Shown piece after piece: positions 8,172 through 16,507 of a stretch of 64,000 bases of DNA (the stretch's first letter is position 1; each line of letters begins with the position of its first letter). A program made the translations under genes and the position numbers. The notes below the pieces were generated by a model. The model made no database searches and was not told the DNA's origin. It saw nothing but the letters and a program-made list of their open reading frames with translations. The stretch is from UBA7446 sp965656545 (lineage in GTDB: Bacteria; Bacteroidota; Bacteroidia; Flavobacteriales; Flavobacteriaceae), in assembly GCA_965656545.1 (NCBI GenBank), contig CBFHKZ010000002.1:124001-188000 (forward strand), given 5' to 3'.

Positions 8172-8918
8172 ATGAAATATTTCACAATTCTTATTGCCTT
8201 TTTCTTTTTACAAAGCTGTGAAGTTTCTCTCATTTCAGATGAAAAAGCAAGTGATTTAAGAAACCTAGAAGCGCGAATTTTAATTACAACAATGGGTAGT
8301 GGGGAAAATGCAACAGATTACATCGCACTCTATTTGTCTGATGGCAAAAAACAAATCATCAATGACAACATCAAGATTTTGTTAAACGATGTTCCAATGA
8401 TTTTAGTTGTTACACACAAGCCCTTTTATCAGAAAAGTTCGGTTTATACAACAGATGAACTAACGCAGTCAGCTACTTATTATTTTGAGATAAGCTTGCC
8501 CGATGGCACAAAACATCCATTAGCGTTTATAAAACCTTTTAAGCGAAATGCTGCATTTCATATTCCTAAAAGTGTTCCCATAAACGAAGATTTAACCTTT
8601 GTCTGGGAGGAACTTAATTTTTCACCGAATGTTGAAATTTGGAAATCAAGTGGAAGTCTAAAAACACCCACAGGGAATAATCGTTTTTCTGCCGCTACCA
8701 TGCACCACACCATTGCAACAGCAAGTGGATCCTATACAGTGCCTAAGTCGTTTTATAAGGATTCGCTATCCCTTGCTGACTATGTCCATATCAGAGTAAG
8801 TGATGTAGCAGACGGACTGATGAATGACAAGTTGCTGCAAGACAGCGAGATTACTCATACGTATGAAATTGAAAAAACCGTGCTATTGCTAAAAGAAAGT
8901 ACCGATTCAGCCAATTAA
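8172..8918 (+). CDS. Hypothetical lipoprotein
   Basis: Encodes 248 residues from the ATG at 8172. A longer frame from 8094 would add a cysteine-rich peptide that overlaps the upstream membrane gene, so I reject that start. The N-terminus is a lipoprotein signal with FLQSC (Cys14). The mature part is beta-rich, with ARILITTMGSGENATDYIAL and a later IWKSSGSLKTP segment; it resembles a two-domain Ig-like or adhesin-like protein but no family is certain. It is preceded by the membrane protein gene (17 bp gap) and followed by the M23 gene (17 bp gap). Confidence 0.6.
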   Translation: MKYFTILIAFFFLQSCEVSLISDEKASDLRNLEARILITTMGSGENATDYIALYLSDGKKQIINDNIKILLNDVPMILVVTHKPFYQKSSVYTTDELTQSATYYFEISLPDGTKHPLAFIKPFKRNAAFHIPKSVPINEDLTFVWEELNFSPNVEIWKSSGSLKTPTGNNRFSAATMHHTIATASGSYTVPKSFYKDSLSLADYVHIRVSDVADGLMNDKLLQDSEITHTYEIEKTVLLLKESTDSAN

Positions 8919-8935
8919 ATAAAACCAATACCCCG

Positions 8936-9474
8936 ATGTTAAGAAGCCTCAAATGCAAATCCTCCAAAATCAAAAAGGTCTTGATCACCTTTTTAATACT
9001 TGTAACAATAGGTCTTATGATTCCTCAGCAATTGCAAATGCCTGTTGACGGGGCTACCCCTTCCGATTTTCATCCCGAATCCTTTTGGTATTATCCATGG
9101 GGAAAATCCGTCACGCATAAGGGTATTGATATTTTCGCAAAAAAGGGGACGGCTATTCACGCTTCAACATCAGGAATTGTGTTGTATGCTGGCAACCGAG
9201 CGCTAGGCGGTAAAACAGCACTTGTGCTTGGTCCCAAATGGCGTCTTCATTATTATGCTCATTTGAATGAGCTAAATACAACACGCTTTTCGTTGGTGTC
9301 AAAAAAACCTTGATTGGTCGAGTAGGGACTTCGGGAAATGCAGCGGGCAAACCTCCGCATTTGCACTATTCTATTTTCACACTCGTTCCTTATCCTTGGA
9401 TGATAGACGGGAGCAAACAAGGTTGGATGAAAATGTTTTTTTTGGATCCAATTTTTTATTTGGGAAACAAATAG
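8936..9474 (+). pseudogene. M23 (LytM-type) peptidase interrupted by a frameshift
   Basis: The first frame (8936-9313) encodes a membrane anchor (about residues 15-30) and the first half of an M23 metallopeptidase: SVTHKGIDIFAKKGTAI with the zinc-binding His and Asp, then GNRALGGKTALV and HYYAHLNEL. It stops just after a run of seven A (9301-9307). A second frame, entered by a shift at that run, continues as LIGRVGTSGNAAGKPPHLHY, including the HLH zinc motif, and ends at 9474. Without the shift the product lacks the second zinc ligand. The cause could be a real mutation, slippage-controlled expression, or a sequencing error in the homopolymer. Confidence 0.8.
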
Positions 9475-9480
9475 CTCATT

Positions 9481-9933
9481 ATGCGGTCTGATATTAAAAA
9501 GATTTTAAAAGTAGCCTCGGTAGTCGTACTTATCATAATACTTTGTGTCTCAGTCTATTTATATAAACTTTTTGGCAATCCTTACTATAGGATAAGTTTA
9601 ATTGGCAAGGAGTATGTTGAAAACGCATATGAATTAAAAAATGTAAATGATCAATTAGACGACAAGTTGTTGTTGGTCAAGAAATATAGATACTCAGAAG
9701 ATGTGATGCTGATTGGCTGGGGAGGAGGCGGTACCCGCACAGACGATTATTATTGGTATGGTGTAGCCGATAAAGACAAGAACATCCTAATTGAACTCAA
9801 ATATGAATCGATATACTCATTGTCAGATTTACAAAATGAACTGATAATTGTTGGGCGCCCATATATTGAAAAAGGAAATGAAGCACATGAATATTATAAA
9901 ATTGAAAATGGAGAGGCCAAATTGACCGATTGA
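9481..9933 (+). CDS. Hypothetical membrane-anchored protein
   Basis: Encodes 150 residues with one N-terminal membrane helix (about 10-28). The outside domain contains LIGWGGGGTRTDDYYWYG near residues 77-94 and short beta strands after it. No family recognised. It starts 6 bp after the end of the M23 frame and fits the array of small envelope genes. Confidence 0.5.
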   Translation: MRSDIKKILKVASVVVLIIILCVSVYLYKLFGNPYYRISLIGKEYVENAYELKNVNDQLDDKLLLVKKYRYSEDVMLIGWGGGGTRTDDYYWYGVADKDKNILIELKYESIYSLSDLQNELIIVGRPYIEKGNEAHEYYKIENGEAKLTD

Positions 9934-9991
9934 AAAGGATGTTTGGCGGTAAAAATGGATAAGGTGTACTATGCCTTTACAATATAAAAGA

Positions 9992-10432
9992 ATGAAAAAA
10001 GGATGTCTTATTATTGTTATACTTGGAATTGTTTTTACTATTGTAACTTCAACAATCAAACCTGTAGGGTTGCTTTTTTCGAACAAACTTTCCTTGCTTC
10101 ATAGAAATGGTTATTTCATACCCAGTGAAAGTAGTGTTTACACCTTTCAAGAAACTAAAATGGATAACGGAAGTGGTGGATATTGGTTGTATGCAGAGGA
10201 TGAGAACTATTATTATTCTCTAGTTACAGAAGATGAAAATCAACCCTATGGAATAATCTCTAGGGAAGCAGCGGATTCAATAGTTTGGTTTGACAAAACA
10301 AATTACAAAACTTGGAATAATCCAAAAATTCCATGCAACGACCTATTGCGTACTTATGCCAAAAAACCAAAGGAGTTAGCGTTCTTGGAATGTGAATTGG
10401 TCAAGAACAGTCAAACCATAGACTCATTTTAA
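9992..10432 (+). CDS. Hypothetical membrane-anchored protein
   Basis: Encodes 146 residues from the ATG at 9992, whose product begins MKKGC followed by a hydrophobic helix (about 5-20). An in-frame ATG at 9971 would add seven residues and cannot be excluded. The rest is Tyr-rich with a GGYWLYAEDENYYYSLV strand pair; cysteines near residues 119 and 137 might form a disulfide in the periplasm. It has no recognised family and is the last + strand gene before the convergent arginine operon. Confidence 0.5.
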   Translation: MKKGCLIIVILGIVFTIVTSTIKPVGLLFSNKLSLLHRNGYFIPSESSVYTFQETKMDNGSGGYWLYAEDENYYYSLVTEDENQPYGIISREAADSIVWFDKTNYKTWNNPKIPCNDLLRTYAKKPKELAFLECELVKNSQTIDSF

Positions 10433-10444
10433 ATAAATACAGCG

Positions 10445-11728
10445 CTAGTATTGCTTATCAAACTTCTCTTGAATCTTATCTAGGGCCAAGTTCCCCAAGC
10501 TGCCAATATGGGTGTGGGCTACTTTTTCAGGTGCTTCAAAAGTACCTTCTTCAACCTGTTGTCCCACTTGCTTGTAGGCATCACGGAAGGGAATCCCTTG
10601 CTGCACCAATTCGTTTAGCGCATCAACCGTAAAGGCATAGGTGTATTTGGCATCCGCCATGATTTCTGTGCGTACCTGCACCTCTTTTATGGTGCTGTTT
10701 AATATGGTCAAGCAGTCTTTAAGCTCGTCTATACCTTCCAGCATCTTTCCTTTAAACAACTGCATTTCTCGGTGATAACCACTCGGAAGGTTTTGTCCCA
10801 ACAAGGCAAAGTCATTGCCAAGCCCTTGAATGAGGGCGCATTTCCCCCTGATAAGTTCAAAAATATCTGGATTCTTTTTGTGCGGCATAATACTAGACCC
10901 CGTAGTCAGGTGGTCTGGGAATGAAAGGAAATCAAAATTTTGACTCATATACACGCATACATCCATTGAAAATCTACCTAATGTAGCTGCCAGTGATCCC
11001 ATCGCATTGGCGGTGATACGTTCTGTTTTTCCCCTGCCCATTTGTGCGGCAACGGCATTTACCTTTAGCGCACCAAAGCCAAGTGCTTCGGTCGTAAGCG
11101 CACGATCAATAGGAAAGGAGCTGCCATAACCCGCAGCACTGCCCAAGGGGTTTTGGTCGCAGATGCTATGCGCAGCATTTAACAATACCACATCATCTAC
11201 CAAAGACTCGGCATAGGCCGAAAACCACAAGCCAAAGGACGATGGCATGGCCACTTGCAGATGCGTATAGCCCGGTAGCAATACATCTTTGTGTGTTTCT
11301 GCCAAACCCATCCACGTATCAAACAAATCCTTTGTAAGCGCCTTAACCTCGCTTAGCTCATCTTTGAGCAACAATTGCATGGCGGTGAGTACTTGGTCGT
11401 TTCTAGAACGTGCGGTGTGTATTTTTTTACCCACATCGCCCAAACGCTCGGTAAGCAGAAACTCAATTTTGGAATGTATGTCTTCAAAATCATCTTCAAT
11501 GACAAAATCCTCTTGGGTTGCCAAGGTCATGATATTGTCCAGTTCATCGCATAGCTGTTTGGCCTCTGCATCGGTAAGCAGTCCAACGCTTGCCAGCATT
11601 TGCGCATGGGCCTTAGAGGCCAATACATCATAGGGCGCTAGGCGTACGTCCCAAAGCCTGTCAGCACCCACGGTGAATCGGTCTACTTGTTCGGTAACGC
11701 TTGTCTTTTTTTTCTGCCAAAGCTTCAT
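10445..11728 (-). CDS. argH: Argininosuccinate lyase
   Basis: Encodes 427 residues. It cleaves argininosuccinate to arginine and fumarate, the last step of arginine synthesis, as a cytosolic tetramer. Motifs of the fumarase/aspartase superfamily are present: HTARSRNDQV (residues about 103-112), GYTHLQ and the signature GSSIMPHKKNPD with the flexible catalytic loop near residue 268. The length is slightly below the usual 450-470. It is the last gene of the nine-gene operon and overlaps the upstream deacetylase gene by 4 bp. Confidence 0.95.
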   Translation of the reverse strand: MKLWQKKKTSVTEQVDRFTVGADRLWDVRLAPYDVLASKAHAQMLASVGLLTDAEAKQLCDELDNIMTLATQEDFVIEDDFEDIHSKIEFLLTERLGDVGKKIHTARSRNDQVLTAMQLLLKDELSEVKALTKDLFDTWMGLAETHKDVLLPGYTHLQVAMPSSFGLWFSAYAESLVDDVVLLNAAHSICDQNPLGSAAGYGSSFPIDRALTTEALGFGALKVNAVAAQMGRGKTERITANAMGSLAATLGRFSMDVCVYMSQNFDFLSFPDHLTTGSSIMPHKKNPDIFELIRGKCALIQGLGNDFALLGQNLPSGYHREMQLFKGKMLEGIDELKDCLTILNSTIKEVQVRTEIMADAKYTYAFTVDALNELVQQGIPFRDAYKQVGQQVEEGTFEAPEKVAHTHIGSLGNLALDKIQEKFDKQY

Positions 11729-12786
11729 AATGCTTGTTTTAATATGGAAATATACAACGGTATTGCTTCTTCAATCTCGTTGACATAAATAAATTCATTT
11801 GCTGTATGCGAACGCAGCGAATCACCAGGGCCTAGTTTTAAGGAGTCACAGGTCAGTGCAGCTTGGTCGGATAGGGTAGGCGAACCATAAGTATTTCTTC
11901 CAGCGGTTATACCGGCTTGCACCAATGCGTGGCTCATGGGAATAGAAGAAGAACCCAATCGCAACGAACGTGCCTTTATTTCACAGGGTGCTGCTTCAAG
12001 GATTTGCGCAATCTCGTCGTTGGTATACAAATCGTTTACGCGCACGTCTATCACCAGCTTTACATCTGCCGGAACGGCATTGTGTTGCTTGCCAGCATTC
12101 ACTTGGGTAACCGTTAGTTTCACAGGCCCAAGGGCATCGGAAACGCGGTCAAATTCCAGTTGTTGAAACCAGTCAATCACCGCACCAATTTTGTAAATGG
12201 GATTGTCTGGGTTTGGATGCGCCGCATGGCTTGCAGTACCCGAAATGGTTGCATCAAAAACGACCAATCCTTTTTCTGCCACAGCCAGATGCATTTGCGT
12301 GGGTTCGCCCACAATGGCGGTGTCTATGCTAGGTAGGGTTTTTAATAAGCTGTTCAGCCCATAATGGCCAGAAGTTTCTTCTTCTGCAGTAGCGGCAACA
12401 ACCAAGTTATATGCCATGTCCTCTTGTTCGTAGAAATACACAAAGGTGGCCAACAGACACACCAAAGCACCACCAGCATCATTGCTACCCAAACCATATA
12501 ATTTTCCGTCTTCAATGGCAGCTTTATAGGGATCTCGGGTATAGCCACTGTTGGGTAATACGGTATCGTGATGCGAGTTGAGCAACAGATACGGTTTTGA
12601 TGGATCTTCATGCTTGTTTATGGCATAGACGTTGTTTTGTTGCTGCTGACAGCTAACCCCGTGCTTTTCCAACCAATGCTTAATGATGGCAGCCGTTTGA
12701 TCCTCTTCACTTGATAGGGAAGGGGTGTTGATGAGGTCTTGAAGCAATTGGATTGCCTCTTGTTGTAGTTCTTCGATTCGACTCAT
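11725..12786 (-). CDS. argE: M20 family N-acyl-ornithine/citrulline deacylase, ArgE-like
   Basis: Encodes 353 residues. M20 metallopeptidase layout: LNSHHDTV (first metal His), GSNDAGG (bridging Asp), AEEETSG (catalytic Glu and metal ligand) and GEPTQMHL, with the dimerisation domain between residues about 165 and 265. In an N-acylated arginine pathway with carbamoylation before deacylation, this enzyme would remove the acyl group from N-acyl-citrulline, not from N-acyl-ornithine. The deacylated citrulline then feeds ArgG. It is translationally coupled to argB and argH by ATGA overlaps. Whether the acyl group is acetyl or succinyl is discussed in the findings. Confidence 0.85.
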   Translation of the reverse strand: MSRIEELQQEAIQLLQDLINTPSLSSEEDQTAAIIKHWLEKHGVSCQQQQNNVYAINKHEDPSKPYLLLNSHHDTVLPNSGYTRDPYKAAIEDGKLYGLGSNDAGGALVCLLATFVYFYEQEDMAYNLVVAATAEEETSGHYGLNSLLKTLPSIDTAIVGEPTQMHLAVAEKGLVVFDATISGTASHAAHPNPDNPIYKIGAVIDWFQQLEFDRVSDALGPVKLTVTQVNAGKQHNAVPADVKLVIDVRVNDLYTNDEIAQILEAAPCEIKARSLRLGSSSIPMSHALVQAGITAGRNTYGSPTLSDQAALTCDSLKLGPGDSLRSHTANEFIYVNEIEEAIPLYISILKQAL

Positions 12787-13559
12787 ATCAATGTAGTTTT
12801 GGGTGCATTTTTATCTAACAGCGCAGCAACATTGCTGATGACTACTTCTTTAACGCCATTTTGGAGTGCGTCAAAGCCGTTGTGCAATTTGGGTACCATA
12901 CCTTGATGGATGACCCCTGCTGCGGTATAATTTTCAGTTGCTTCCTTGGACAATTCACCAATAACGTCCTCAGGCTTGTTGATGTCTTTTAATACGCCAG
13001 CGTGCTCAAAGCAATAGAAGAGTGTTACGTCATATTCCTTGCTCATGGCCATGGCTACTTGCGCCGCTATGGTATCTGCATTGGTGTTGAGCAGTTGCCC
13101 GTTTTTGTCGTGCGTAATGGCACAAAGCACAGGAACAAAGTCTTGCGCGGTCAAGGAGGCAAATACTGCGGTGTTCACTTGTGTAATATCACCTGCAAAA
13201 CCGTAATCAATATCGGTTACGGGTCTTTTTACGGCTTCAATGCAGTTGCCGTCTGCGCCTGTTAGGCCAACGGCATTCACACCCTGCCTTTGCAGTTGTG
13301 ACACGATTTTTTTGTTGGAGAGGCCGGCATAGCTCATTACGGCCACTTCGAGCATGGCGGCATCTGTAATGCGCCTGCCGTCTACCATTTTGGGCGATAT
13401 ACCCAATTGCTTGGCAAGTGCTGTTGCGTGTCTTCCACCGCCGTGTACCAAGAGTTTGGCTCCTTCCAAGTCAGCAAAAGCAGCAAGCACTTCTTGCAGC
13501 GCAGCAGCATCGTTGACCAAATGGCCTCCAACTTTTAGAATATGTAACGCAGTTTTCAC
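12783..13559 (-). CDS. argB: N-acylglutamate kinase
   Basis: Encodes 258 residues, compact like the short, non-feedback-inhibited form of the amino acid kinase family (no N-terminal kinked helix). The motifs KVGGHL near residue 9, LVHGGGRHATALAKQLG, DGRRITD and GLTGADG are those of acetylglutamate kinase. It phosphorylates the N-acyl-glutamate made by the pathway's first enzyme. The absence of the N-terminal helix suggests that arginine does not inhibit it allosterically, so control would have to act elsewhere, for example at the operon leader. It overlaps both neighbours by 4 bp. Confidence 0.9.
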   Translation of the reverse strand: MKTALHILKVGGHLVNDAAALQEVLAAFADLEGAKLLVHGGGRHATALAKQLGISPKMVDGRRITDAAMLEVAVMSYAGLSNKKIVSQLQRQGVNAVGLTGADGNCIEAVKRPVTDIDYGFAGDITQVNTAVFASLTAQDFVPVLCAITHDKNGQLLNTNADTIAAQVAMAMSKEYDVTLFYCFEHAGVLKDINKPEDVIGELSKEATENYTAAGVIHQGMVPKLHNGFDALQNGVKEVVISNVAALLDKNAPKTTLI

Positions 13560-14497
13560 GACAGCAATGTTTTTAGTACCGCAGCAGCAGCATAAGTTCT
13601 GTTGTTGGCTTGCTCAATGACTTTGGAATTTGGACTGTCCAATACGCCATCAGAAACCACCACATTTCTTCGAATGGGCAGGCAATGCATAAAGGCCGCG
13701 TTGTTGGTCTCAGCCATTTTTTCTGGCGTTAACATCCATTCGTTGTCCGTTCGTAGAATCTGCCCATAAGAATCATACGAACTCCAGTTTTTGGCATAAA
13801 CCACGTCAGCATCTTTGAGTGCTTCGGCTTGGTTGTGTATCAGAGGAATCCCTTTGGTGATACGTGAATCTAAATCATAACCTTCTGGATTGGCAATGAC
13901 AAAGTCTGCATCTTGGTACCCCATCATTCGGGCAAATGAATTTCCAACCGCGTGTGGCAATGCCTTTGGGTGTGGTGCCCATGTCAATACTACCTTTGGT
14001 TTTTTGGGCAATGACAACTCGGTTAGGGTCAGCGCATCTGCCAACGCCTGTAGGGGATGAGCCGTTGCACTTTCCATATTTAGAATGGGAACGCTAGCGT
14101 ATTTGATAAAATTCTGTAATACATGTTCAGATTCGTCTTTTTCTTTGTCGGTAAGCGTGGCAAAAGCACGTATGCCCACCACGTCGCAATATTGTGAAAC
14201 CACCTGTGCAGCTTCTTTAACGTGCTCCGAACGCAAGCCTTCCATAATGGTTTTGTCTTCGTATTCTATGGCCCATGCTTCGTTGCTGAAATTCATCACC
14301 ATCACATCCATGCCCAACAAGCGCCCTGCTTTTTGAGTGCTCAATCGCGTTCGTAAACTTGGGTTAAAAAACAAAAGCCCAAGGGTTTTGCGTTTGCCCA
14401 TTTGCTCAAATTGATAGGGGTTTGCTTTGATGTCTTTTGCCAGTTGCACCTGTGCATCAAAATTTGATAAATCGTTAAGCGTTAAAAACTGTTTCAT
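13556..14497 (-). CDS. argF': N-acyl-ornithine carbamoyltransferase (probably N-succinylornithine type)
   Basis: Encodes 313 residues. Transcarbamylase motifs are clear: FFNPSLRTRLSTQ (carbamoyl-phosphate site, residues about 43-55), HPLQALAD, WAPHPKALPHAV and MHCLPIRRN. The absence of the ornithine-type SMG loop and the presence of HCLPxRRN place it with the AOTCase/SOTCase branch. The residue matching Glu92 of Xanthomonas AOTCase and Pro90 of Bacteroides fragilis SOTCase is Ser90 (GLRSEH). As I recall, published swaps of Glu92 to Ser turned AOTCase into SOTCase, which favours N-succinylornithine as substrate here. An 86-bp spacer separates it from argD upstream. Confidence 0.9.
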   Translation of the reverse strand: MKQFLTLNDLSNFDAQVQLAKDIKANPYQFEQMGKRKTLGLLFFNPSLRTRLSTQKAGRLLGMDVMVMNFSNEAWAIEYEDKTIMEGLRSEHVKEAAQVVSQYCDVVGIRAFATLTDKEKDESEHVLQNFIKYASVPILNMESATAHPLQALADALTLTELSLPKKPKVVLTWAPHPKALPHAVGNSFARMMGYQDADFVIANPEGYDLDSRITKGIPLIHNQAEALKDADVVYAKNWSSYDSYGQILRTDNEWMLTPEKMAETNNAAFMHCLPIRRNVVVSDGVLDSPNSKVIEQANNRTYAAAAVLKTLLS

Positions 14498-14583
14498 CTA
14501 ATTAAAATTTCGCAAACCACTTCATACAATTTTACTTATGCTGGTGGGAGTTGCTGATTGTTGTCAAATGCCCATAAGGGCTT

Positions 14584-15708
14584 TTATAATGATTTTTCTA
14601 AGGCAGTAAAAAACTGGTCAAGGTGTTTTTGCTGCACGGTTAGTGGAGGTAAAATCCGCAATAGCTTTTTGTTGCTGCTGCCTCCTGTAAATATGCGGTG
14701 TTCGTAAATGAGTTTCTTGCGTAATTCGCCTACTTCAAAGTCAAACTCCAATCCGAGCATCAGTCCACGCCCTTTTACTTTTTTTACACCGGGAATACGT
14801 TCAGCTCTACTGATAAAAGCTTCGCCCAGCTCGGTGGCGTGCTCCATTAATTGCTTCTTTTTTAATACTTCCAAAACGGCCAGGCTTGCCTGACAAGCCA
14901 AGTGGTTTCCGCCAAAAGTAGTCCCTAGCATGCCATACCAAGGTTTGATGTTGGGATGTGCCAAAATACCGCCTACAGGAAATCCGTTGCCCATGCCTTT
15001 GGCCATGGAAATAATATCGGGTGTAATGCCGTAGTGTTGAAAAGCAAAGAATTTGCCCGAGCGTCCAAAACCAGATTGTACCTCGTCTGCAATAAGACAG
15101 GTGTCGGTCTCACGACAGCTTTTTTCCACCTGTTTCATGAATTTTTCAGTGGGCATATCCAAACCACCAACGCCCTGAATGGCTTCGATGATAACGGCAC
15201 ATACATCTCCTTTTGACAAGGTTTCTGCCAGTCCTTTTTCATCGCCAAATTCAAGAAATATTACTTCTTGCTGCGCATTGAGCGGTGCAATAATCTTAGG
15301 CGTATCTGTTGCGGCAACAGCAGCACTTGTTCTGCCGTGAAAGGCATTTTTAAAGGCCACTATTTTTGACTTTCCCGTGTGGAAAGAGGCGAGTTTAAGT
15401 GCGTTTTCATTGGCTTCTGCTCCCGAGCTACACATAAACATTTGATAGCCTTCACATCCAGACTGTGCTTCAATTTCATCTGCCAGTTGGATTTGCAATG
15501 GGTTTTGAATGGCATTGGAGTAAAAACCAATACGCGATAGCTGCTTTTTGAGCCTTCGGTTGTATACGGGGTTTTGGTGTCCTATGCTGATTACCGCATG
15601 ACCACCGTATAAGTCCAGATACTTCTTTCGGTCTGCCCCATAGACATATACTCCTTTGGCCTTAACGGGTGTTACTTCATAAAGTGGATATACATCAAAT
15701 AATGGCAT
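14584..15708 (-). CDS. argD: Acyl-ornithine aminotransferase, class III
   Basis: Encodes 374 residues of the class III PLP aminotransferase family. Visible landmarks: the N-terminal YPLYEVTPVKAKG region, SSGAEANENALKLA (phosphate-binding), AFHGRT, LIADEVQSGFGRSG and the Schiff-base lysine in SMAKGMGNG near residue 237. It converts the N-acyl-glutamate semialdehyde made by ArgC to N-acyl-ornithine. It is separated from proC upstream by 2 bp. The length is short for the family (usually about 395) but no motif is missing. Confidence 0.9.
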   Translation of the reverse strand: MPLFDVYPLYEVTPVKAKGVYVYGADRKKYLDLYGGHAVISIGHQNPVYNRRLKKQLSRIGFYSNAIQNPLQIQLADEIEAQSGCEGYQMFMCSSGAEANENALKLASFHTGKSKIVAFKNAFHGRTSAAVAATDTPKIIAPLNAQQEVIFLEFGDEKGLAETLSKGDVCAVIIEAIQGVGGLDMPTEKFMKQVEKSCRETDTCLIADEVQSGFGRSGKFFAFQHYGITPDIISMAKGMGNGFPVGGILAHPNIKPWYGMLGTTFGGNHLACQASLAVLEVLKKKQLMEHATELGEAFISRAERIPGVKKVKGRGLMLGLEFDFEVGELRKKLIYEHRIFTGGSSNKKLLRILPPLTVQQKHLDQFFTALEKSL

Positions 15709-15710
15709 AA

Positions 15711-16505
15711 CTAGTCTTGTGCTATTTCGTTAATCTTTTTAAAGGAAGATACAATTCCTTGTATCAACGACGAACTCAATCCTTGGTGTTCCATTTCGTT
15801 TAATCCTTCAATGGTACAGCCTCTAGGCGTGGTTACTCTGTCGATTTCTTCTTCGGGGTGCGCACCTGTTTCTATAAGCAGGGATGCTGCACCCATAGCG
15901 GTGTACATGGACATTTTCATGGCTTCAGCAGCGTCAAAGCCAAGTTGTACACCTCCTTGCGTAGTAGCGCGAATCAATCGCATCCAAAAGGCAATACCAG
16001 AAGCGCAAATCACCGTTGCTGCACGCATGTGCTGTTCTTCAATAACAATGCTCGTTCCCAAACCGTTGAAAATGGCTTCGGCTATGGGCATGCGTTCTGC
16101 ACCCTTTTTGTTTGCACAAAGACAGGTCATGGATTTTCCTACCGATATGGCAGTGTTGGGCATCGACCTAATCACAAATACGTCAGTACCCAAAGTTTCC
16201 TCCATTTTGGCTAGCGAGAAGCCTGTTACGGTAGAAATAAGTACGTGATTGTCGTGTAGCAAATCTTTGATTTCCTCCAATAATCCAACCAATTGTCTTG
16301 GTTGCACCGCAAGGATGATGATGTCCGATTCTTGTACGGCTTTTTTGTTGTCAGCAGTTACATAGGTATTGGCGTATTCTGTCCAAGAGGCAATGCTCTC
16401 AACAGATCTGCGTGTCAAATAAAGCTGCGTTAGGCTGTTGTTTGTGATAAGCCCTCGTCCAATGCTTAGTCCTAGATTTCCGGCTCCTAAAATGGCTATT
16501 TTCAT
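15711..16505 (-). CDS. proC: Divergent pyrroline-5-carboxylate reductase-like protein
   Basis: Encodes 264 residues. An N-terminal Rossmann fold (ILGAGNLGLSIGRGL) and the strand VILAVQPRQLVGLL, followed by RSMPNTAISVGKSM, place it in the ProC family (last step of proline synthesis, NAD(P)H dependent). The C-terminal signature differs from the standard one: where ProC usually reads SGPAY and VTSPGGTT, this protein has SGIAFW and VTTPRGCT. Because it sits between argC and argD, its substrate could be the cyclised semialdehyde of that pathway, but ordinary ProC activity is equally possible. It is cotranscribed with the arginine genes. Confidence 0.8.
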   Translation of the reverse strand: MKIAILGAGNLGLSIGRGLITNNSLTQLYLTRRSVESIASWTEYANTYVTADNKKAVQESDIIILAVQPRQLVGLLEEIKDLLHDNHVLISTVTGFSLAKMEETLGTDVFVIRSMPNTAISVGKSMTCLCANKKGAERMPIAEAIFNGLGTSIVIEEQHMRAATVICASGIAFWMRLIRATTQGGVQLGFDAAEAMKMSMYTAMGAASLLIETGAHPEEEIDRVTTPRGCTIEGLNEMEHQGLSSSLIQGIVSSFKKINEIAQD

Positions 16506-16507
16506 AA

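Noticed and set aside
14570..14581. GCCC-ATAA-GGGC hairpin followed by T on the + strand, between argF' and argD
   Set aside because: A terminator in this orientation would face away from operon transcription; the stem is only 4 bp, so it is probably chance.
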